The notes under the pieces were generated by a model. The model did no database searches and was not told the DNA's origin. It worked only from the letters and a program-made list of their open reading frames with translations. Position numbers and translations under genes: made by a program. 64,000 nt of DNA from Emydura subglobosa (Eukaryota; Chordata; Testudines; Chelidae), in NCBI GenBank assembly GCA_007922225.1, contig ML679962.1:35261563-35325562 (forward strand), written 5' to 3'. Each line of letters starts with the position of its first letter. Position 1 is the first letter of the stretch. This document shows positions 48,877 to 60,800 of this stretch, in pieces.

Positions 48877-51800
48877 CTGAAATTATAAAGTGGAGAGTTT
48901 GGGAATAAAGCAACATATAAGAGGTAATATTTTTGGTGCAGTTGATTGTCAGTATATCATGAGATGCAGCTGATTACTCCAGGGCACTCTAGGTGCTTTC
49001 CCGAGGTAGCAGAGTTTGAAAATAGATACTATTTAAAACATTCACAGCTACACTAGACAGAAATCAATCTACCAATCTGGGGAAATGTTCCCAGTACTAT
49101 ACAACATATATATTAATTCTCCTGAATGGGCCTCTGGTGGACACATACATTACAGTTTGGTCACTCTGGGCTTGGAGTTGTTGGCATTTATTGCAGATGG
49201 AAATGATCTTGCTTTGATAAACCTGATTTTGAAATGTTTGCAACCAAAAGATGCAATTGTCCCATTACTTTCTTGTGTTCTTCTAGATTTATTTCATTAG
49301 AAACTCCTCTATAGCCAGTGAATTATTGTATGTGTTCTTTTTCAGTACAACTTATAAATATACTGTGATGCATGTAAGAACATTTGCAACACACTGTCTT
49401 CTTCTGCCTTTATTCCTTTATCTGTGTTAGATATCCTGTTGTAAATCTGCAAATATGTCTATTACATATGTCTGTGTTCTGAATGCTAACGTGTAATCAC
49501 ACATCCAAGGCTATATTGTGCCTAACCAAAAAAAATACACAGTGACCATCTTTAGAAAGGGAGATTTCTATAAAATGAGAAAGTTAGTCAAAAAGGAAAG
49601 GAAGTTAAATTCCTAGATGTGGCATGGATGTTATTTTAAAAAAAAGAATGTCAGAAGATCTTCATATCTCTGAACAAAAAAGGAAAGCAGGAACAAAAGA
49701 AGTAAACCATTATGGCTGAATAGGAAGGTGGGAGAGAGATTTGAGCCAAACAAATCCTTCAAAATGTGGAAATTTGACCTTAATTAAGCCAATAAATTAC
49801 AGTAGGCATTATGTAAAAGGGAAGTTAGAAGTGGAGTTGAAGTTGAACAAAATGGAGTTCAAAGAGCAAATAGCTAAAGGTATAAAATACACAAGAAGTT
49901 ATTTAAGTATATCTGAAGAAGGAAGCCTGTGGAAAAAAAATTGATTGGTCCCTTGGTTCATGAGAGGTTAATAGGAGAAATAAAAGAAAATAAGGACATT
50001 TCTAATGAGCTAAATTTCTTTGCATCGGTCTTCAAGGTTCTGTGCTAGATCCTGAGTTGTTTAATACATTTATTAATGATCTGAAAAACGGGGGATAGAG
50101 TAGTAAGATAGCAAAATTTGCAGATGCCACAAAGTTTTTTTTAAGTTAATCAGGAGCTTCAGAGTGATGTAAACAAGCTAAGTGAATGGATAACAAGGTG
50201 ACAAAATTAATGTTGACTAATGTGAAGTAATGAGATTGGAAGGAAGATTCATAGATTGAAAGGTCAGAAGGGACCATTTTGATTACCTAGTCTGACCTCC
50301 TATATAATAACACAGGCTATAGAACTTTCCCAAAATACTTCCTGGAGCAGATCTTTTAGAAAAACATCCAATCTTGATTTTAAAATTGTCAGTGATGAAG
50401 AATCCACCATGACCTTTGGTAAGTTGTTCCGATGGTTAATTACTCACTTAAAAATTTACACTTTATTTCCAGTCTGAATTTGTCTAGTGTCAACTTCCAG
50501 CCATTGGATCTTGTTATACCTCACTATGCTAGATTGAAGAGCAGCGCCTATTATTAAATTCTTGTACCCCGTATTGGTATTTATAGACTGGAATCAAACC
50601 GCCTTAACTTTTTATTTGTTAAGCTAAATATATTGAGCTCTTGATTTTTATCACGATAAGGCACGTTTTCTAATCCTTAATCAATAATGTAAAAACAACG
50701 AGAGTCCCGTAGCACTTTAAAGATTAACACAATTAATTTCTGTAGGCATAAGCCTTCATGGGCTGACGAAGTGGGTTACAGCCCACAAAATCTTATGCCT
50801 GCAGAAATTAAATGTGTTAATCTTTAAAGTGCTACAGGACTCTCATTGTTTTTGCTGTATACAGACTACCAGGGCTACCCCTCTGAAACAATCAATAATG
50901 TAAGCATCTGATTTAATTCAGACTAGTCATATATTTTACAAGGTTCTAAATTAACTGTATCAACTCAAGTAAGGGACCCAGTAGTTATTGTGGACAGATC
51001 AATAAAAACCTTTGCTCAATGAGCAGCTCTGGTCAGAAAAGCTAACAAGATGTTAGGATGCATAACGAATGAGATGGAGAACATTGATCATGCAAAATAA
51101 TGCACATTGGAAAACATAATCTCAACTATACATAAAAAATGATGGGGTCTAAATTAGCTGTTACCATTCAAGAAAGAGATTTTGGAGCACTGTGGTTAGT
51201 TCTCTGAAAACATCCACTCACTGTGCAGTGGCAGTCGAAAAAACTAACAGAAGGCTGGGAGTCATTAGGAAAGAGACAGATAAAAAGACAGAAATTATCG
51301 GATTGCGTCTTTATAAATCCATGGTATGCCCACATCTTGAATACTGCATGAAGAGCAGGTCACGCCATTTCAAAAAAGATATATTGGAATTGGAAAAGGT
51401 ACAGAAAAGGGCAAAATGATTAGGGGTATAGAAAAGCTTTCCTACGAGAAAAGATTATTAAGACTAACTTTTCAGCTTGGAAAAGAGATGATGAAGGGGG
51501 GATATGACAGAGGTCTATAAAATCATGATTGGTGTGGAGACAGGAAATAAGGAAGTATTATTTACTCCTCATAACACAAAAACCAGGGGTCACCAAATGA
51601 AATTAAGAAGCAGCAGGATTTAAACTAACAAAAGGAAGTATTTCTTCACACAACACAACCAGTGGCGGTCTTTGCCAGAGGATGTTGTGAAGGCTAATAC
51701 TAATGGGGTTCAAAAAAGAACTAGATAAGTTCATGGAGGATAGATCCATCAATGGCTGTTAGCCAGGATTTGTAGGGATTGCTGTTTGCCAGAGGCTGGG

Positions 51801-54800
51801 AATGGCTGACGGGATTGATCACTTTATGTTTATCTGTTCGGTTCATTCCCTCTGAAGCACCTGGCATTGGCCACTGTCAGAAGACAGGATACTGGGCTAG
51901 ATGGACCATTGGTCTGATCCAGTATGGCTGTTCTTATGTTCTAATGACATGCAGGCTATTGTAATGGATTTATGTAAACAAGTGGTGCAGCCTTATTTGG
52001 ATAATGTGTGCTGTACTATCACCCCATCTCAAAAAAGGATATTGCTGAGCAGGTGGGGGTTCAAAGAAGAGTGATGAAAATGATTAAGGACCTGGAAAAA
52101 AATCTCTCATGAAGTGACATTGAAGAGACTGAGATTGTTTACTTCAGAAAGTAGATGAATAAGAGGGGGCATGATAAAAGTTTATAAAATACTGACTGCT
52201 CTAGAGAAGAGTGATTGGGAGCATCTCTTCTCCCTGAGGCATAACACAAGAACAAAGGTACAGTTGGTGCAATTAAAAGATGAAAAATTTAAAACTGATG
52301 AACTACTTTTTTCACAAAACGTGCTTAACTTGTGGAACTCATTGCCATATGAAGTCACCGAGGCCAAGAATTTAACAGATTTCAGAATGGAATTGGACAT
52401 TTATAGGGATCACAAGCACATCCAGAGTTATCCTAATTAATGGCAGCGTTTGGAAAGATAGTAAACTTCATGTTTCAGGGCTCATGTCAATCCCTATTAG
52501 AGATCAGGATGAGAGTTATGTGGGGAGAGCACATTACCCCGCATCTGCCCACTGTGGGGTTCTTGCTCCTTCCTCTGAAGCATCTGGTGCTGGTAGTCCG
52601 GATACTGGACTAGATGGACCTTGGTTCTGATCCAGGCAGGCAATTTCTATATTAGCTCTTACATGCCTGTGCAAGGGGGTGGATACAAATAGTCTTCACT
52701 TCTGCCACCCCGGAAAGGGACCAAGTACAATCGTAGGCTTTCTGAGCTAGCCATTCCAAAGATGATGGGATGGAAGGAAAGGAGGTGGGGTCCTGGCCTG
52801 CTCTCTGTAACCAGAGAGTGGGGCTGGCCAGATGTTCAGGAGAGAATGTGCTGCACACATTTTAAAGGTGGTGCAGTTGTGCACTTCCCTTATAATCCCA
52901 ACACTGTCCTATCCCTTAGAAGCACAACCTGGTTCACAGTGTATGTATTACATACAATATTGTTTTATTATATTTTACACACACGTTAATATTTATATGG
53001 CAAGGCATGGAATGCTCTTTCTTGAGCTGTCATATCAGAGAAGCTACTGAAGTAAAACCAGGAGTTCAGCAATCTATTAATTTTATGCCAAATTTTTAAA
53101 ATTTTGCCCAAGATTTTGCATGCTCAGAATTTCAGATTTGGACAAGCAAACTGCATTTACTGTAACGATAGGAATGCTGCATAAAATACCATCTGCACAT
53201 GCAGTAAATTGCATACAGTCTATTGCAGTTGCAGTTCTAGAGGCCAGGCTGAAGCCATTTTGAAAATCTGTCCTGTATCTATATACTGTAACCCCCTCAA
53301 CATGCCAGTTATTCAATCTATTAACTGAAGTCCAATTTATGAAGAAGTTCCTGGAACAGCATTACGATCTAATGGTGGCAAACCTGTACATTAGGAAACC
53401 ATACCCTTCCAGTGTAGAAGGCATGTGACATCAGTGGCAGAACCCTAAATGACAGGTGCTACAGAAGTGTAATATATAAAGAAAGACAGCATCACAAAGC
53501 AGTTCCATATTCAAGTCAATTAATATATTTAAGGGAAAAAAGTTATTAGATAAAAATATACTGAAATTGCTTCCTTCACTATAGCACACTTAAATGCTAG
53601 AATAGGAGCAGCACTTTTGTGACACAAAAGCATTTCCATCTTAATTCTTATACCATTAATAGTTTAAATACGAGTCAAGCAAAACAATAAACCTGAGTGT
53701 TTTACCAGAATAATTACTGAGCCGAAGCCTCCCCCAGCAAAAGTGCACTCGGCACTGCTTCCTCACGTTCTCCTTCATTAGGCAGTGATATACAAAGATA
53801 AAGAGCCCTAAGGGAAGAAGGAAGACAAAATCAGTATTTTTCATATTGATTCCCTGGCTGCCTGCCTCTTTCCTAAACTTGTCTTGCTCTTCTCAATCAT
53901 AGACCTATTATATACAGCACAGTGTTTGGCTGGTGGGTCTTGCCCACGTGCTCGGGATCTAACTGATCTCCATATTTGGGGTCAGGCAGGAATTTTCCCC
54001 CCAAATCAGACTGGAAGAGATCCTCTGTAGCATGGGGTATGGGTCACTTGCTAGTTTGAACTATAGTAAATGGTGGATTCTCTGTAACTTGAAGTCTAAT
54101 TCAAGGTTTGATTCAACCAAAGATTATGGGCCTATTGCAGGAGTGGATGTGTGAGGTTCTGTGGCCTGCAACATGAAGAAGATCAGACTAAATGATCATG
54201 ATGGTCCCTTCTGGTCTTAAAGTCTGTAAGTCTTTGAGAGAGGCAGATCCACAGCCATTGAGGGTTATTCTTCTCTTCCTTAATGCACACGAATTAACAG
54301 ATGACTAAAAGAGTCCTCTACAGATTTGATATGAGGGCAGACATTCATGGCAATCTGCTAGTTACTGCAAAATCCAAGCATGCATTTCTATGCCCAGATG
54401 AAATGGACTGTGTCTGTCTCTGAAAAGGGGCATATATTGGGGCCTGTATTTCAAAGGCATTATCACACAAGTCCTTACATAATAGTATTGATTTGTGGCA
54501 GTGATCTATAAATAGATTCATCTCACTTACTCAAAAGGATTTTTATTGTTAAGATATCCAGACTTCTACAAACATACCTACTTCATACAACAAAGCTACT
54601 TAACCACCCCAATTTGAGTAGGTGAGATGATATTCTAAATGTATTTATATATCACACCCATAAACGGATACCAATATGGTGTATTTCTAACAGCATTTCA
54701 TAAAGAAATTACCTTGCAGTGTGTTGCAAATGGTGAAGACATACAAGAAAAAAATCCTTGCTGATCCCCAAGCAAAAAAGGCAAAGCCCCAGGTCAAGCC

Positions 54801-57800
54801 AAGTAAGAATGTCAGGCTGACTGTGCTCCGCAGATCATGGAAAAAGTCCTGCTTCCAGTTCTTGGACTGTCTTTGCTGCTTTGCTTTCATGAAATGAATT
54901 TGAAGAAGAACAGTGATGAACATCCCTATGTTCATCAGAAATAATAAGAAGAAATAGGCCACAACAGAGATGTAAAAGACAACATCATCTTGAATCCAGC
55001 AACTACAGGAGAAGGGGAAAAATAGAGAAAGTTGAAAATAACTAATTAGGGAACTATTCGGTTATCAACACAAGCCCATGGATGGGCATTGGTTAGACAT
55101 TCCTCAGATGATGCTAAGCCAGTAGCAAATTCCTGTTTCCCCATGCTCCAGAGTAATAATAATCGAGCCTCTGATATATAATTGCTTCCCTGTTCTTCTG
55201 CTGAGATGCCATAGCTATGTGCTCCCCCTACCCCCATCAAGTACTGTCCTAGATAGGGAGCAGCAAAAAGCAAGTGGGAGGATTCCTGATGTAAAGATTA
55301 TTTCAGAAGAAAGGCTAAAAAAAGAGCTGATTTTATTCTCACTGGAAAAGAAGAAAGGTTGACGTGATCTAATTGAAGAATTCAAAATTACTAGAGGTTT
55401 GATAATGACAAAGGAGATGCAGGAACGAGAAAGAAGTTCAAAACTTAGGGCCTTAACATAAACACATGGGACACTGGACCAAATTATTTTTTATAGAGAT
55501 TCCATTGAACACATAGAATAGGTTGGAGTAAATCAAGACATCAAATCAGCCTTCCAAGAGGACAACTGAAGGCAAACAACCTAACTGGCTTCAATACTGA
55601 GTTTGAAAGTTTATGAAGGGTGTATGATGAGACTGCTTATAATGGCATGTAGCTGACCTGCAACTACTAGCACCAAAGATTCCCAACAGCTGGTGATGGG
55701 ACTGTAGATGAGGAAGACTCTGAGTTACTACTGAGAATTCTTTCCCAGGTGTCTGGCTGGTGAGTCTTGCTGACATGCTCAGGATCCAACTGACCATTAT
55801 ATTTGGAGTCAGGAAGGAATTTTCCCCTGGGTCAGATTGGCAGAGATCCTAGTGTTTGTTTGTTTGTTTGCCTTTCTGTGCTACACAGGTCCCAGGTCAC
55901 TTGAGGTTTAAGATAGAGTAAATGGCAGATTCTGTGTAACTTGAGGTCTTTAAAACATGATTTGAGGAATTCAGTAACAGAGCCAGAGGTTATGGGTCTA
56001 CTATAGGAGTGTATGGGCAAGGTGTGTGTGTGGCCTGCAGCATGCAGGAGATCAGACTAGATGATCGTGATGCTTCTGGCTATGAGTCTATGAGATTATG
56101 TTAATGTGTCCCAGAGGCAGAGAGATTTTCCAAAAAGAAAGAGAAGAGTTGACACACGAAGTGGCAAAGTGAAGAGAAGGAGATTAGCATGAGATAGAAG
56201 AAATAAAAGGAGACAGGATGTTGGGCCAATTACTTCCATCTTTGGTATTCTGCATGTCAGTGGATGTTACAGAACTTCAAATATACTTACAAAGCAGTGG
56301 GTGAGTCGTGGTGTTCAGAAAACGATGTAGTCCCATAAAAGTCTTTATTTATAACTAGGAGAGTAGCAACTATAATGGCTGGTATTCCTAATAGCACAGG
56401 AGATGAGAGAAAAAGATATGTTAATCAAAAAAAGGAAATATGGAGGTGGAGACATCCAATCTCCTAATCTCCTGTGGGTCTGACAGTCCATGATTAATAA
56501 TTACAGCAGTGATACAGATGTGGAGGTCAAGTTCGCCTCTCAGTAACACACCTAAAACCTCTGCTGAAATTGTGTAGCAGAGCAGGATTGATTTCTTTAT
56601 TTATGTAAACTGCAGATGAGTAGGCATAAAATATCTTTGTTTGCAAAATGTTTGTGAGCTCTCAAACATCTCCAGATGGGATCCAATCTGCTAAAATAAC
56701 AGATCAAACACAACCCCTACTAATTATTAGAAAAAGCTTAGAATGGCACAAACAAATTGGCAGTGGCATGCTGTGTTACAGTCTAATGGGGCTGACATTT
56801 TTCAACCAGTACATAAATCTCCAGTCCCTCTCTTTTCCTGTTTGCCATGTTCCTTTCAGCTCTTGCTTTTGTTGTTTGCCAGAATGATTGTTATAGACAG
56901 CACCACTGCTGACAGCTGTGCCTAAACAGAGCTGTTGTGAGGCTGATAATCAGCATAGTTGTGTGCAAAATCTAATGACAGAGATCGTCAGATATATATG
57001 GTATTCAAAAATAGTCACTGAATTTAGCAACTATCCAGGCAACTCAACAGAACTACAATCATTGGACCAAATTCTGCTTTTGGTTACATCAGTTCAGCCC
57101 CATTTGATGCCCTTTTATTAATGCAAGCCTGCTTGTTAGCCCCTTTTTGCCAGTCTTCCCTGCTAATAGCTACATGATGCCTTTGATGCCCTGTAGTTTT
57201 GAGGGAGAGTGGATGGGGCCATGCTGCTGCTGGAGTCCCCCCAAAAAATTCTGAGTGAGGATCAGAGTACCCTCACAGGGCTCCCTGGAAGTGCATGCTG
57301 GAGTCGCAGCTACCCTTGGACACTGCCTGAGAGCTGGAGAGAGTGAGCTCCCCTATCTGGCCACTGGATGGAGATGGGCCATGGTTGTGCCCCCATGCTG
57401 CCTGCATTCAGGCAGCTGGCATGCACAGGATCACTGTGACCCCTCACTGTGAGTGATCCTTGTGCAGGGGCACGAGAGGGTGGGAAAGAAGCTCATTAAG
57501 TCCCATCTCTGCATATCCGTGGAGGGGTCAATCACAGTCTTGCTCCAACAGAGCAGGGTTGGATGATGCTGACCCATGTAGCCTTTGAGTACAGGCACTG
57601 CCTCGCAGGCACAGTGCAGAGCTGCATGCTCAGACCCTGTGCAGAAGAGGAGTAGCAAGGCTAACTGCCACTCTCCAGTGTCTCGGAGTGGCTGTCAGCA
57701 GGACCTGCCTCAGCTAAGGAAGCCTTCTTTCAGTCCTGTAATGGTGCCGTGTAGTTTCATGTAACCAAAGCCTGTAATAGAGCAGTGTAGCAGCACAGAT

Positions 57801-60800
57801 GTCAAGAGACACAAGCTACTTACTTACCCCACCCAGCAATGCAGAATTTCAGTATGTAGTTCGGAATGTATGTTTTGAAGACTTTGACGAAAGCGAAATA
57901 CATGTGAACAGATTCCAGGCCCATCCATGTGAAGGCTGCAAGCAGAAAGTAATGAAGGAACACAGCCACTGTGATACACAGGCCGTGATTGTGAAATGAT
58001 GACAGCCAGGGATTGACTAGGAATACCAAATTTAGCATCAGCAGTGCAGTGCAGAGATTTTGCAGGATTTTTGAAGGATAATCTCTGCGAAGCTTGCTAA
58101 AATAAAAGTGAAAAAAATGAGTGTTTTCAATATAGTAATTGTGCAGTTGTACATGTGGCCAATTAATTAAAGGTTATCACATTTTGTTCTCTATCAGGAG
58201 GTAATAAAATGTATATTCAGTAGCCTAAATTACTTATAACTAAGCTACATAAAGACTCATAAAAACGTGTCTTTAATTAAAAACACTCCCCTAGTATCCA
58301 ACATGAGGGCATACTCTAGAAATTAATTTTTTTAAATAGACAGAATTCAATTCCCTGGTGGTTCCATAGTGCAAAATGACGTGTTTCACAGGCAGAGAGA
58401 TTCTCCAAAAAGAAAGAGAGGAATTGACATGTAAAGTGGCAAAATAAAGAGAAGGAGATTAGCATGAGATAGAAGAAATAAAAGGAGACAGGATATTAGG
58501 CCAATTCCTTCCATGTTTAGTATTTGTACAGGTCAGTGAATGTTAAAGAACTTCAAATAGCTTTTCTGCAGTAGCTGTCTATACGCAGGGAGTTAATGTG
58601 GAATAGCTGTTACGCTTTCATTTTGCACACGAGCTATTTCACAGTAACTTCCCTGAGAATCCCCATATAGACAAACCCTTCTTTCCAAAAGCTCCTTGTA
58701 TAGTTATCGATAACTTTGCTTCATCATCATTCAGTTGTATATTAGTTCATCAAAAGATGGAAAATGTGTAAAGAGTATTTCTATATTACCCAGCCGAAGG
58801 CCCTTCCAGCATAGCGATGGCAGAAGATCCACCTTCCTGGCAGACCTGATACTTACACTAGTACCCCACTTACATTGAGCCCTCTACACTGCCCTTTGAG
58901 AATAAAGCCTCATGCTAAATCTGTCCGACACCTCATGGAGGATAGGTTCATCAGTGGCTATTAGTCAAGATGATCAGGGATGCAAGCCCATGTTCTGGGT
59001 ATCTGTAGGCCTCTGACTGCCAGAAGCTGGGACTGGACAACAGGATAGATCACTTGATGATTGCCCTGTTCTGTCCATTCCTTTTGAAGCATTTGGCATT
59101 GGCCACTGTCGGAAGACAGGATACTTGGCTAGATGGACCACTGGTCTGATCCAGTATGGCTGTTCCTATGTTCTCATAATCTGTGCATACCAGCTATTCA
59201 GGATGACATAAGGCCCTCTATTATTTGAGACTTTTCCCATAAATTTAAAAATCCATATTGATCAAGGAGAATGATTTCTTTTGTTCAGATTTGTCAGTGA
59301 CTGTCTCAGTCTCTAGATGCTTATTGGCTGTAATTTTTCACAAAGTGGATTCCTGTCTTACTTTGGAGTAAATGTGAGGTTCTACTCTGAAAAATGTCTT
59401 TAAAAGTAACGTTATAGGATTATATGAGTACTGTGTCTCAGTGATTTCCAAATACTGTGGATATACTTAGTTTACAAAAAAAAAAAAAAGAGGCTTTTCT
59501 AAGTGCCAGCCTTGCAAACTTCTCTGGGTTCTGGAAAATGCGGGATTCTTTCCATGTAATGCACCATAACCAGTAATAAGGCTTGTGTGGGCCAAATTAG
59601 ATCCTTAGTTAATCTACAGAATCCTGCTGTCTTCCAATTATGCCATTTGTAAAATCTGAGCAACTCACTGGAATTTAACAAACAATTCTGTGGATGTTGC
59701 ACAACCCACTTGCTCTCTTCTGCGTTAGAGCGCAAACCAGGGTTACTAGTAGTATGTTTGTCACTCAGGTAAGAAGATATGACTCTAAATATCAGGAAGG
59801 AACAGTTCTGTGCATTAAGCAGGTGCCATTTTTACCTGTCACCCTCCAGCAGAGATGTATCCTTCAAGGCTGTGTTTAGAGAGGGAAGATCTTTTATTTT
59901 CTGCCTCCTTTAACACATATAGATATTGGGATCGTATCATTGAATATACAAAATATTCCAGCCTCTTGCCATGATTCCACACCCATATGCAAGAACGATG
60001 ACAGCATACTAGGAACACAGAAGTTACCAAACTGGTTCTGACCAGTAGTTGAATATAGCCTATACCATGTCTCCAAGAGTGGCCAATACCAGATGCTCCA
60101 GAGCAAGGTGAAAGAAACACAGCAGTAGGTCATTTTGGAATAAGATGCTCATAGGGAAAAGCTCTTCCTAATCTCCATTAGTTGGAGGTTGGCTCATGCC
60201 CTGAAGCATGAGGATTTATATCATCACTATTCCACTGTATTATATTCAAATAATATTTTCATCTTCTTCTGTCTTATTGATCATAGCATCAATGTTATAG
60301 AAAATTTCAGCAGTGACTTTGGGGTCATTATTGCTTCTGCTTGGAAAAAAAAACAAAAGAAGAAAGGATTTAACTTACTCAAGAACTAGGTGCATCACCA
60401 GCACTACCCCCAAGAAAAGAGCAGAAGTACCACATCCTGCATAGGATATCAGAGTTAATATGTGATGATTCACACCATCTATCGCTGTCCGGGATAAGTC
60501 CTAGGTCACAATAGAAAGAATTCTGGTCATTACGCATAACTGGCCTATGTCGTGCAGTAAAAATAAAATTGTTTCCTATATTTTCACATTGGGGAACAAA
60601 AGTGGTTTCTATTCAGTTTTTTCTAAACGTATTTAGTATTTTTACAAACCACTCAAGAGTTGTAAAGAAATACCACAGACAGTGAAAATATCCAGTATTT
60701 AATTGCCAAGAAGTTGCAAAAATCATTCTGATTGCACCTCAGAATTCCATACGGATTTTAGTAAGGCAGCAAAAATATTTAATGGAAACTCATCTTGATA

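Noticed and set aside
51192..51419. 75-codon frame as a possible gene
   Set aside because: It is the C-terminal part of a CR1 reverse transcriptase.
52171..52440. 89-codon plus-strand frame
   Set aside because: CR1 RT-end text in a truncated copy.
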